Origin: Salmonella bongori NCTC 12419 | GTDB taxonomy: Bacteria; Pseudomonadota; Gammaproteobacteria; Enterobacterales; Enterobacteriaceae | Assembly: GCF_000252995.1 (NCBI RefSeq) | Contig: NC_015761.1 | Span: 1,364,001-1,428,000, forward strand | Length of the DNA stretch: 64,000 nucleotides | Direction of reading: 5' to 3' | Part shown: positions 1 to 8,068 of the stretch, one piece after another | Position numbering within the stretch: the first letter of the stretch is position 1 | How the letters are laid out: each line of letters begins with the position of its first letter | The notes under the pieces: model-generated | What the model was told of the DNA's origin: nothing | What the model saw: the letters and a program-made list of their open reading frames with translations, nothing else | The model's database searches: none | Translations under genes and position numbers: made by a program

Positions 1-1698
1 GGCGTGATCGAGGCGGTAAAAACATCCCCGCAGCCGATTATTCTGTTTATCGACGAGGCCCATACGCTGATTGGCGCGGGCGGCGCCGAAGGCGGCAGCG
101 ACGCCGCCAACCTGCTGAAACCGGCGCTGGCGCGCGGCGAACTGCGTACCATCGCCGCCACTACCTGGCAGGAGTATAAAAAGTATTTCGAGAAGGATCC
201 GGCGCTGGACCGCCGTTTTCAGCGTATCCAGATTGAAGAGCCGGACGAGAACGGTGCGGTGGTGATGCTGCGGGCGGTGGCCGATAAACTGGAGGCGCAT
301 CACGGCGTGCAAATTCTGGATACCGCCATCCGCGAGGCGGTGCGCCTCTCGCAGCGCTATATCTCTGGTCGCCAGTTGCCGGACAAAGCAATCAGCGTGC
401 TCGATACCGCCTGCGCGCGGGTGGCGCTGGCGCAGCATGACGTGCCGCCCCAGCTGGAGGAGATCCGCCAGCATCTGGCGGCCATCGAGGAAGAGAGCGC
501 GCGCCTGAACCGCGAACTGCTGGTGGGCGTCGATCATCACGACCGGCTGTGCGACCTGGCGGCGCAGGCGGAAAAACTCCACCAGCAGGCGCGGGAGGTG
601 GAGGAGCGCTGGCAGGATGAGCGCCAGCGGGTCGGCGAGCTGCAGGCCGCCCGTCAGCGGATGCTGGATCTCAGCGTGCGGCTGGAAGAAGACGATGAAC
701 TGGAAGAGGAGCTGGTGGAGTGCGCGGCGCTGATTGGCAAACTGGAAACCGCCGCCGCCCAGCTACGTGAAGAAGTGCCGCTGGTGCCGGACTGCGTCGA
801 TCCCGCCACCGTGGCTTCGGTGATCAGCGGCTGGACCGGGATCCCGATAGGCCAGATGCAGACCGATGAAGCCCACGCTCTGCGCACCCTGGTAGACCGG
901 ATGAGCGAGCGTGTGATGGGGCAGCAGATGGCGCTGGAGACTATCGCCCAGCGCCTGCGCGCCTACCGCAGCGGCCTGACCGATCCGCAAAAGCCGGTCG
1001 GCGTGTTCCTGCTGGTGGGGCCAACCGGTGTGGGCAAAACCGAAACTGCCTATGCGCTGGCCGACGCCCTCTACGGCGGCGAACGCAATCTGATCACCAT
1101 CAACCTGTCTGAATATCAGGAGGCGCACACCGTCAGCCAGCTTAAAGGCGCGCCGCCGGGCTACGTTGGCTATGGTAGCGGCGGGGCGTTAACCGAAGCG
1201 GTGCGCCGTCGGCCTTATTCGGTGGTGCTGCTCGACGAAATCGAAAAGGCACACCCGGACGTACTGGAGGCGTTTTATAACGTTTTCGACAAAGGGGTAA
1301 TGGAAGACGGCACCGGGCTGATTGTCGATTTCAAAAATACGGTGATGCTGGCGACCAGCAACGTCGGCGCGGAATTAATTCTGGAAACGCCGGCGGCTGA
1401 ATTAAATAGCGAGCAGTTTAACGAGGCGCTGCGTGAGGAACTGCTGCGTCATTTCCGCCCGGCGTTTTTAGCGCGGATGACCACGGTGGCCTATCGCGCA
1501 CTGGATGAGGAGATATTAAAAGGAATTGTGCTGGCGAAACTGGAGAAATTAGCACAGCGGTATTTTGTGGCGACGGGGGAGAAGTTGAATATTATAAATA
1601 ATATAGCTTTAGATTTATCATTTTTTTCCAGGGCAGGGGATGTGAGAAATATAGAAAATACGCTTATAAATAAAATCCTTGAAAAAAATAGAATTTAA
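1..1698 (+). CDS. clpV: T6SS ClpV-type AAA+ ATPase, 5' end cut by window
   Basis: Partial gene; the reading frame is open from base 1 and about 300 N-terminal residues should lie upstream, since ClpV proteins are near 880 residues. Visible parts: Walker B of the first AAA+ domain (LFIDEAHTLIGAGG, about residue 14), a Glu/Arg-rich coiled-coil middle domain (about 145-260), and the second AAA+ domain with Walker A GPTGVGKT near residue 340 and Walker B VVLLDEIEKAHPD near 410. The family disassembles contracted TssB/TssC sheaths so that the T6SS can be reused, acting in the cytoplasm. A vgrG gene downstream supports ClpV over general ClpB. The last 45 or so codons are much more AT-rich than the rest and the C-terminal small domain looks divergent. 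Confidence 0.93.
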   Translation, partial: GVIEAVKTSPQPIILFIDEAHTLIGAGGAEGGSDAANLLKPALARGELRTIAATTWQEYKKYFEKDPALDRRFQRIQIEEPDENGAVVMLRAVADKLEAHHGVQILDTAIREAVRLSQRYISGRQLPDKAISVLDTACARVALAQHDVPPQLEEIRQHLAAIEEESARLNRELLVGVDHHDRLCDLAAQAEKLHQQAREVEERWQDERQRVGELQAARQRMLDLSVRLEEDDELEEELVECAALIGKLETAAAQLREEVPLVPDCVDPATVASVISGWTGIPIGQMQTDEAHALRTLVDRMSERVMGQQMALETIAQRLRAYRSGLTDPQKPVGVFLLVGPTGVGKTETAYALADALYGGERNLITINLSEYQEAHTVSQLKGAPPGYVGYGSGGALTEAVRRRPYSVVLLDEIEKAHPDVLEAFYNVFDKGVMEDGTGLIVDFKNTVMLATSNVGAELILETPAAELNSEQFNEALREELLRHFRPAFLARMTTVAYRALDEEILKGIVLAKLEKLAQRYFVATGEKLNIINNIALDLSFFSRAGDVRNIENTLINKILEKNRI

Positions 1699-1721
1699 CT
1701 TGTTCTCGATATGGAGGGGGT

Positions 1722-2738
1722 ATGGCGATTGTTTTATCTTATAATGATTCCATTTGTGATTGGGTTTATACTGCGATTTCAAAAGTAAAGGACATAATTA
1801 GCAAGCAAAGAACAATTGTTCAGAACTTAGATGTTATAAGATCTATTTTTACAGTTTGTGCATCTTCTGAAGGGCTTCGTTGCGAAATAGAAGTGATAAA
1901 GGATGATGATAGTAAGCATACGAATAAATGGAGTATTTTTTTTACTAATAGTGCTGGGTTAACTTGTTTGGTTGCTACTGCTTTAGAAAGTGGAACTAGT
2001 AAAAGAGATATTCCATTATTATGTCCAATTTGTGGTAATCCTAATATCGAAAATGTTCCCGGAACAAATGCTCATAATGTTGTATCTGCTTCTATATGGC
2101 GTGCTGTTTTTGATGAAATTTCATCATATTTCCCTAGTGAATATAAAGCAAATAAAAAATTTATTGAATTTTTAAATTCACTAAAAAAAATAGGAGAATC
2201 TACTAGTAGAGAAACTTATTGTGGTGCAGCAACACAAGGAGACAGAAGAACATGTAAATCCTGTGAGCAACTTCATGGTGGGTTATCTCTTTTACAAAGA
2301 GAAAAAATAATGAGAGAGGTGAGCTTATTGCCATTAGAACCTTATTGCGAACCAGATGGTAAAGGGAAAAGACATGTTGTCGGTTATTTACATTATTTTT
2401 GTTCGGAATCAGCTATTGGTGCTGAGTTTAATGTTGAAAGTTCTATTCAACATGAGATATTAGTAGAAATAACGAAACAAAGGATTGAAGATGTTGTTCG
2501 AGGCGTTGCACTTGAAATTCGTAATGAAAAATATAAAGAATATGATTCCGGGAAGGCTAAAATAAAAGAAGAATATTCATTTATGAAATTATTCAATGAG
2601 AGCGGATTTTATTATGGTTTTTTGCAATTAATTAGGGATAAGGCTTTTTCAAAAGCATCAGGGAAATCTACAGACGGGCATGCTTCTTATTTTATGGAAA
2701 GAGTGAAAAGAGTTGATTTTATTTCTAAGAAATCTTAA
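1722..2738 (+). CDS. Unknown AT-rich T6SS-linked protein with two CxxC motifs
   Basis: I do not recognise this 338-residue protein. It starts at ATG 1722 behind a good ribosome site (GGAGGGGG), 23 bases after the clpV stop, so co-transcription is likely. It has no signal peptide or membrane segment. Two CxxC pairs (CPIC at 101-104, CKSC at 178-181) with histidines at 118 and 185 suggest a split zinc-binding site, as in some nuclease or zinc-ribbon folds. The C-terminal third is rich in Lys and Glu and probably helical. The DNA is far more AT-rich than vgrG and most of clpV, which points to separate acquisition. Its place between the sheath-recycling ATPase and the spike gene makes an effector, immunity or accessory role possible, but this is inference. 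Confidence 0.8.
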   Translation: MAIVLSYNDSICDWVYTAISKVKDIISKQRTIVQNLDVIRSIFTVCASSEGLRCEIEVIKDDDSKHTNKWSIFFTNSAGLTCLVATALESGTSKRDIPLLCPICGNPNIENVPGTNAHNVVSASIWRAVFDEISSYFPSEYKANKKFIEFLNSLKKIGESTSRETYCGAATQGDRRTCKSCEQLHGGLSLLQREKIMREVSLLPLEPYCEPDGKGKRHVVGYLHYFCSESAIGAEFNVESSIQHEILVEITKQRIEDVVRGVALEIRNEKYKEYDSGKAKIKEEYSFMKLFNESGFYYGFLQLIRDKAFSKASGKSTDGHASYFMERVKRVDFISKKS

Positions 2739-2800
2739 ATAGTAAGGAGCGGATAAAAGTATTGTTAAATAATCTGTAATCACTTTATTCGGGATACAGA

Positions 2801-2838
2801 ACTGCCGGATAGCAGCCTCGCCTTATCCGGCGGGTCTA
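2801..2838. repeat. REP-like palindrome upstream of vgrG
   Basis: GCCGGATA (2804-2811) pairs with TATCCGGC (2824-2831). This is the stem typical of enterobacterial REP elements, lying in the 169-base gap between the unknown gene and vgrG. It may stabilise upstream mRNA or end its transcription. Confidence 0.7.
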
Positions 2839-2907
2839 TATAAGTCTGGTAAGCGTAGCTCCACCGAGTAATAAGCATATAGCAACAAAGTATAAAAGGA
2901 ATTTCTT

Positions 2908-4872
2908 ATGCCCGACACCACCATCATCAAACTTACCGCCCCGAATCTAACCGGCCTTACCGTTGCGACCGCTTACACCGATTCCCAACTTAACACCCTG
3001 ACCACCGCCACCATTGCCGCAACCACCTCCGCGCCATTAACCTTAGACAGCGCGCTGGCGACCCATCTGACCGTTACCATCAATGACGCCAACTACGACG
3101 CCCTGATTGCCGAAGCCCACCAGCTTCCGGCGACCGGCAACGCCGATCGCTATCAGTTTGTTCTGCGACCCTGGCTGTGGTGGCTGACGCTCTCCAGCAA
3201 CAACCGTGTGTTTCAGAACCTCAGCGCGCAGGAAATCGTCGAGAAAGTATTTAAAGACGGCGGATTTAGCGACTACAAATTCCAGCTGAAAAGCAAACCG
3301 GCGAAGCGTGAATACTGCCTGCAATATAACGAAAGCGACTTCAACTTTATTTCGCGGCTACTGGAGCAGGAGGGGATTTGCTGGTTCTTCACCCATGCAG
3401 AAGGCAAGCACACCCTGGTGCTGGCGGATGATAATAGCGCTTTCCCGCCCATTCCCGGCGAGAAAAAGGTGAAATATCAGGCGGCGCAGAGCGGCGCGCG
3501 GGAAACCGGCATGATTCGTTCGGCACAGCTGCATCTGCAGGCGACCGCCCAGGGCTTTCAGGGCAGCGACTATAACTACGAGCAGCCAAAAGCCGCGCTG
3601 TTTTCGCAGGCAGGTGAGAAGAAAGGGGGCATGCAGTATCAGCATCCGGGCCGCTTTAGCGTCAAAGCCGAAGGCGACGCGCTGGCGGCGTGGAAGGTTA
3701 ACGCCCTGAAGGCGCAGGCGAAACAATTGGTGGGTGAAAGCGACTGCGCGGCGCTAATGGCTGGACACTGGTTTACCCTCACCGATCATGATGACAAATC
3801 CCTCAACATCGACTGGCTGGTCACCGCCGTTAGCCATGAATACGACGGCGAACACTACCGCAACCGCTTTACCGCCATCCCGAAGGCCACACCGTATCGC
3901 CCGCTCGCCGTGACGCCACAGCCCTTTATGCATACGCAAACGGCGACGGTGGTGGGTAAAAGCGGAGAGGAGATCTGGACGGATAAACTCGGGCGGGTGA
4001 AGGTGCAGTTCCCGTGGGACAGAGAGGGCAAAAGCGACGAAACCAGCTCCTGCTGGCTGCGGGTGGCCACCGCCTGGAGCGGCAACGGCTTCGGCGCGCA
4101 GTTTATCCCGCGCATTGGTCAGGAAGTGGTGGTGAGCTTTATCGACGGCAGCCCGGATAAACCGCTGATTACCGGCTGCGTCTACAACGGTGCGAATGCG
4201 CTGCCCTATGCACTTCCGGCGAACCAGACCCAGTCAGGCATTAAAACCAAAAGTGAAAAAGGCTTCAACGAACTACGCTTCGACGATAAAAAAGATGCCG
4301 AGCTGCTGGCGATGCAGGCACAAAAAGATTTTCAGCTCACCGTGCTGAACGACAGTAAAACCACGGTCAGCCATGACGAGATCCAGAGCGTCAAAAACGA
4401 CCGCACCCGCATCGTTGAAGAGGGCAATGAAACCGTCACCCTGAAAAAGGGCAACCGGACGGTGAAAATCGAAAAAGGTAGCGACACGCTGGAGGTGAAA
4501 GACAAGCGTAGCGTAACGGTGAAAGGCGATCAGGAACACGCGGTGGACGGCAACGAGACGCACAAGGTGAAGGGCAACTATACCCTCAACGTTGACGGCA
4601 ACCTGACGATCAAGGTCAGCGGCACGTTGACGCTGGAAAGCAGTAAAACTCTGAACCTGAAAAGCGGGGCTGATCTTAGCGCCAGCGCGACGTCAGGTCT
4701 GAAGCTGGACGCCACCAATATCGCCAGCGAAGCGAAAGCGTCGCTCACCCAGAAAGCGGCCACCATCAGTCATGAAGCGAAGGCCACGCTCACCAGCAAG
4801 GCCAGCGCCACCCAGACGGTGGACGGCGGCGGGATGCTGATTATCAAAGGCGGACTGGTGAGGATTAACTGA
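2908..4872 (+). CDS. vgrG: T6SS spike protein VgrG
   Basis: 654 residues. The trimeric VgrG spike caps the Hcp tube and carries effectors out of the cell. Residues 1-335 match the gp27-like base, with the conserved RPWLWWLT and NESDFNFISRLLEQEGI stretches. The gp5-like OB domain follows at about 340-430 (KLGRVKVQFPWD, WSGNGFGAQFIPRIGQEV). From about 470 to the end the sequence is a repetitive Thr/Lys/Val-rich beta-helix needle. There is no added catalytic domain, so this is a non-evolved VgrG whose effectors would be separate proteins. The extreme N-terminus before RPWLWWLT is compact compared with typical VgrGs. Start ATG 2908 has AGGAATTTCTT upstream. The stop overlaps the start of the next gene. 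Confidence 0.95.
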   Translation: MPDTTIIKLTAPNLTGLTVATAYTDSQLNTLTTATIAATTSAPLTLDSALATHLTVTINDANYDALIAEAHQLPATGNADRYQFVLRPWLWWLTLSSNNRVFQNLSAQEIVEKVFKDGGFSDYKFQLKSKPAKREYCLQYNESDFNFISRLLEQEGICWFFTHAEGKHTLVLADDNSAFPPIPGEKKVKYQAAQSGARETGMIRSAQLHLQATAQGFQGSDYNYEQPKAALFSQAGEKKGGMQYQHPGRFSVKAEGDALAAWKVNALKAQAKQLVGESDCAALMAGHWFTLTDHDDKSLNIDWLVTAVSHEYDGEHYRNRFTAIPKATPYRPLAVTPQPFMHTQTATVVGKSGEEIWTDKLGRVKVQFPWDREGKSDETSSCWLRVATAWSGNGFGAQFIPRIGQEVVVSFIDGSPDKPLITGCVYNGANALPYALPANQTQSGIKTKSEKGFNELRFDDKKDAELLAMQAQKDFQLTVLNDSKTTVSHDEIQSVKNDRTRIVEEGNETVTLKKGNRTVKIEKGSDTLEVKDKRSVTVKGDQEHAVDGNETHKVKGNYTLNVDGNLTIKVSGTLTLESSKTLNLKSGADLSASATSGLKLDATNIASEAKASLTQKAATISHEAKATLTSKASATQTVDGGGMLIIKGGLVRIN

Positions 4873-5393
4873 TGAGTGAAAATCTTGATATGCAGCAGGA
4901 TGGTACCTGCATCCAGTGCGGACTTAGCGAAAACCAGCTTGAAGGCGAGATGCGGATTGAAGAACACGGGGGCTTACAGGCGGTTCTGCGTTATCAGCAG
5001 GGGGTATTGCATGGCGATATGGAGCAGTGGCATCCCAACGGGGAGCTGGCTATGCGGCGGACTTATCGGGCGGGTCGGCCTGACGGCATCGCCCGCTATT
5101 TTGCGGAAGACGGGACGCTGATACGTGAAGAAAACTGGCTCGACGGGCAACTGCACGGCGAGTGCCGCAGTTTTTACCCCACCGGGCAACTGCAACTGTG
5201 CGAACAGTGGCAGCATGGCCTGCGTCATCAGCTTAGCGAACAGTTCTACCCGGATGGCGCGCTTGTCGTACGCCAGCATTACGATCATGGCAAACTCACC
5301 AGGGGAAGCGAACGCTGGCTGCCGGATGGGCGGGCTATTGACGCCAGCGGCAAACCGCAATCCCGGCTCAGTAAATGGACGGAAAAGCTATAA
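4872..5393 (+). CDS. MORN-repeat (YwqK-like) protein coupled to vgrG
   Basis: 173 residues. The ATG at 4872 shares one base with the vgrG stop (TGATG), so translation is probably coupled. From about residue 35 to 160 it has repeated units of the kind YxxGxLHGxxxxWxPNGEL, the MORN_2 pattern seen in proteins annotated as YwqK-family antitoxins. The N-terminus has a CIQC pair at 13-16. There is no signal peptide. Genes next to vgrG are often effectors, adaptors or immunity proteins. A MORN protein would fit adaptor or immunity better than toxin, but no catalytic motif or partner toxin is visible. It is the last gene before the tRNA boundary of the island. Confidence 0.85.
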   Translation: MSENLDMQQDGTCIQCGLSENQLEGEMRIEEHGGLQAVLRYQQGVLHGDMEQWHPNGELAMRRTYRAGRPDGIARYFAEDGTLIREENWLDGQLHGECRSFYPTGQLQLCEQWQHGLRHQLSEQFYPDGALVVRQHYDHGKLTRGSERWLPDGRAIDASGKPQSRLSKWTEKL

Positions 5394-5475
5394 TGCTTCT
5401 GTCTGAGCAGACGGTGGCTGTGTGAAACGGAGCATATATAATGGAAAATGCAGATATTGCAGAGCGATCACTGAT

Positions 5476-5552
5476 TGGTGCGTCTGAATGGACTCGAACC
5501 ATCGACCCCCACCATGTCAAGGTGGTGCTCTAACCAACTGAGCTACAGACGC
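5476..5552 (-). tRNA. valW: tRNA-Val(GAC), island-proximal copy
   Basis: 77-nt cloverleaf on the minus strand, beginning GCGTCTGTAGCTCAG and ending with an encoded CCA (5476-5478). The anticodon stem CCACC/GGTGG encloses loop TTGACAT, giving anticodon GAC. Its 3' end faces the T6SS island, the usual orientation for tRNA-linked integration. The symbol is assigned by position relative to mdtK, as in E. coli. Confidence 0.96.
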
Positions 5553-5565
5553 ATAAAATGTAAGA

Positions 5566-5642
5566 TGGTGCGTTCAATTGGACTCGAACCAACGACCCCC
5601 ACCATGTCAAGGTGGTGCTCTAACCAACTGAGCTATGAACGC
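5566..5642 (-). tRNA. valV: tRNA-Val(GAC), mdtK-proximal copy
   Basis: Second 77-nt copy, 13 bases from the first. It has the same anticodon arm and encoded CCA (5566-5568), but a different acceptor stem (GCGTTCA/TGAACGC, with compensating changes in both arms). The two genes form a tandem tRNA-Val pair corresponding to valV-valW. The SPI-2 insertion point in S. enterica lies at this pair. Confidence 0.96.
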
Positions 5643-5766
5643 AACGTTGTAGGTGACAACGGGGACGAATATTAGCGGCACAGTCGGAATGAGGCAAGAG
5701 GGAAATGACAATTTTCTTTCTGAAATCACCTGATTGCGGCGGAAATGCGCAACGTGTCGATAAAAT

Positions 5767-5784
5767 AGCCGCCGTGAGGCGGCT
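5767..5784 (-). terminator. mdtK terminator
   Basis: Stem AGCCGCC/GGCGGCT with loop GTGA. On the minus strand it is followed by ATTTTATCG, 10 bases after the mdtK stop. Confidence 0.75.
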
Positions 5785-5793
5785 GTTGTCGTA

Positions 5794-7167
5794 TTAACGC
5801 GCAGCGCGCTGCAGAATAACAGAGGACGGTTGCCGTTGTAGATAACGCATTCGTAGCATCATTAACACCGCCGCAGAAGTCAGGCCGATAATAAAACCCA
5901 TCCAGAACCCTGCCGGCCCCATACGATCGACCACCAGATCCGTTAACGCAAGAATATACCCGCTGGGTAGACCTAACACCCAATATGCAGTAAAAGTGAT
6001 AAAAAAGATGGAACGCGTATCTTTATAACCGCGCAGAATACCGCTGCCAATAACCTGAATGGAGTCGGAAATCTGGTAAACCGCCGCGAGCAGCATTAAT
6101 TGCGCGGCAAGCGCCACAACTTCGGGGTTGTCATTGTAAAGTAAAGCAATGTGCTTACGCAGCGTAACGGTAAAAATAGCGGTGATCACCGCCATACACA
6201 CGCCAACGCCTAAACCGGTTCGCGCTGCGGTTTGCGCATCCAGTGTAGAGCCCTGGCCCAGGCGATAACCCACACGAATCGTCACCGCCGCGGCCAGCGA
6301 CATCGGTAGCACGAACATCAGCGAGCTAAAGTTAAGCGCAATCTGGTGGCCGGCGACATCCACAATGCCTAAAGGCGAAACCAGCAGTGCGACGACGGCA
6401 AACAATGTTACTTCAAAGAACAACGCCAGCGCTATGGGCAGCCCCAGTTGAATCAGACGCTTCATGACGGCGCTATCGGGTTTGCCAAAGCCCTTTTCAT
6501 TACGAATATCGCGCATTGAGCGCGCATGTTTAATATAAGAAAGCATGGCGATAAACATCACCCAATAGACAGCGGCAGTGGCAACGCCGCAACCGATGCC
6601 GCCGAGCTCTGGCATACCAAAATGCCCGTAAATGAAAATATAGTTAACCGGAATATTGACCAGTAGCCCCAGAAAACCCATTACCATACCTGGTTTGGTT
6701 TTTGCCAGGCCTTCGCACTGGTTTCTCGCCACCTGAAAGAAAAGATATCCCGGTGCGCCCCATAATAACGCGCGAAGATAGCCTACGGCTTTATCGGCCA
6801 GCGCCGGATCAATATTATGCATGGAGCGGATAATATACCCGGCGTTCCACAGGACGATCATCACCAGTACTGATACAAAGCCGGCCAGCCAGAATCCTTG
6901 CCGAACCTGATGCGCGATACGTTCGCGACGGCCGGAACCGTTGAGTTGCGCAATTACAGGCGTTAACGCCAGCAATAAGCCGTGACCAAACAGAATGGCG
7001 GGAAGCCAGATCGAGGTGCCAATAGCGACGGCGGCCATGTCCGTAGCGCTATAGCCGCCCGCCATGACGGTATCGACGAATCCCATTGCGGTCTGAGCCA
7101 CTTGCGCAAGGATTACCGGTATCGCTAACGCTAATAACTGACGCGCTTCACTGGTATAATTCTGCAC
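5794..7167 (-). CDS. mdtK: Multidrug/Na+ antiporter MdtK (MATE family)
   Basis: 457 residues, the same length as E. coli MdtK (YdhE/NorM) and nearly identical in many stretches (AIPVILAQVAQTAMGFVDTV). Twelve hydrophobic segments form two six-helix halves, as in all MATE exporters. The family pumps fluoroquinolones, dyes and other cations out across the inner membrane in exchange for Na+ or H+. It is transcribed divergently from ribE across a 216-base gap and ends beside the tRNA-Val pair. E. coli ydhQ, which lies between mdtK and the tRNAs, is absent here. Confidence 0.98.
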   Translation of the reverse strand: MQNYTSEARQLLALAIPVILAQVAQTAMGFVDTVMAGGYSATDMAAVAIGTSIWLPAILFGHGLLLALTPVIAQLNGSGRRERIAHQVRQGFWLAGFVSVLVMIVLWNAGYIIRSMHNIDPALADKAVGYLRALLWGAPGYLFFQVARNQCEGLAKTKPGMVMGFLGLLVNIPVNYIFIYGHFGMPELGGIGCGVATAAVYWVMFIAMLSYIKHARSMRDIRNEKGFGKPDSAVMKRLIQLGLPIALALFFEVTLFAVVALLVSPLGIVDVAGHQIALNFSSLMFVLPMSLAAAVTIRVGYRLGQGSTLDAQTAARTGLGVGVCMAVITAIFTVTLRKHIALLYNDNPEVVALAAQLMLLAAVYQISDSIQVIGSGILRGYKDTRSIFFITFTAYWVLGLPSGYILALTDLVVDRMGPAGFWMGFIIGLTSAAVLMMLRMRYLQRQPSSVILQRAAR

Positions 7168-7383
7168 GTATTCACCTTTTATTTTGTTGTTATATGAAAG
7201 ACTAAAGCGCCGCCGTAGTGGCAGCCAAAAGAAAGAGCGGGGGAAATTTCAGTCTATTGTAGCGAGGTATTACTATTTCTCCAGTGAAAAAAGCGTTGTT
7301 AACGGGGCATTGCTGGCAAGCTGTTTTTCCACCTGCTATTGTGCTGAGCAGTTCTGCTTTTATTTATTTCAGGAGTTGAAGAT

Positions 7384-8025
7384 ATGTTTACGGGGATCGT
7401 GCAAGGTACCGCGAAACTGGTATCGATTGATGAAAAACCCAACTTTCGCACCCATGTTGTGACATTACCGGACTACATGCTGGAAGGGTTAGAGACAGGG
7501 GCGTCCGTGGCGCACAACGGATGTTGCTTAACCGTGACTGAAATAAACGGTAATCAGATAAGCTTTGATTTGATGAAAGAAACCCTGCGTATCACCAATC
7601 TGGGCGAGTTGAAGGTGGGTGATGAGATTAACGTAGAGCGCGCCGCTAAATTCAGCGACGAAATCGGCGGACATCTGATGTCGGGGCATATTATCACTAC
7701 GGCTGAGATTGCGAAAATCCTGACCTCTGAAAATAACCATCAGGTATGGTTTAAAGTACAGGATGCCTCACTGATGAAATATATTCTGTACAAAGGTTTT
7801 ATCGGTGTCGACGGGATTAGTTTAACCGTCGGCGAGGTAACGCCGACGCGATTCTGCGTGCATCTGATTCCAGAGACGCTGGAGCGTACTACCCTTGGCA
7901 GAAAAAAACTGGGTGAGCGCGTCAATATTGAGATCGATCCGCAGACACAGGCGATTGTCGATACCGTAGAGCGCGTACTGACTGCGCGAGAAAAAGCGGT
8001 TAAACACCCGTCTGATATTTCCTGA
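7384..8025 (+). CDS. ribE: Riboflavin synthase, alpha subunit
   Basis: 213 residues, called ribC in E. coli K-12 and ribE in many Salmonella annotations. It converts two molecules of 6,7-dimethyl-8-ribityllumazine to riboflavin plus a pyrimidine by-product. Two tandem lumazine-binding barrels are visible, each opening with a variant of MFTGIVQGTA / MSGHIITTAEI. The N-terminal MFTGIV and the CCLTV motif (about residues 48-52) are family hallmarks. The start has GGAGTTGAAGAT upstream. No FMN riboswitch is evident in the 5' gap, as expected for this gene. Confidence 0.97.
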   Translation: MFTGIVQGTAKLVSIDEKPNFRTHVVTLPDYMLEGLETGASVAHNGCCLTVTEINGNQISFDLMKETLRITNLGELKVGDEINVERAAKFSDEIGGHLMSGHIITTAEIAKILTSENNHQVWFKVQDASLMKYILYKGFIGVDGISLTVGEVTPTRFCVHLIPETLERTTLGRKKLGERVNIEIDPQTQAIVDTVERVLTAREKAVKHPSDIS

Positions 8026-8041
8026 CAGAGCGTGGAATAAG

Positions 8042-8062
8042 CCCCCGCATAACACGCGGGGG
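8042..8062. terminator. Bidirectional terminator between ribE and cfa
   Basis: Perfect stem CCCCCGC/GCGGGGG around loop ATAACAC, in the 43-base gap between the convergent genes ribE and cfa. Confidence 0.75.
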
Positions 8063-8068
8063 TGGTAA

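Noticed and set aside
1722..2738. Calling the unknown protein an HNH nuclease
   Set aside because: The CxxC pairs and nearby histidines are suggestive, but no complete HNH motif can be read, so function is left open.
5475..5675. Plus-strand open frame with LEPSTPTMSRWCSNQLSY repeats
   Set aside because: It is the reverse complement of the two tRNA-Val genes, a well-known false gene.
7184..7462. 92-residue open frame upstream of and overlapping ribE
   Set aside because: It overlaps the true ribE start in another frame, with no ribosome site and no recognisable protein features.
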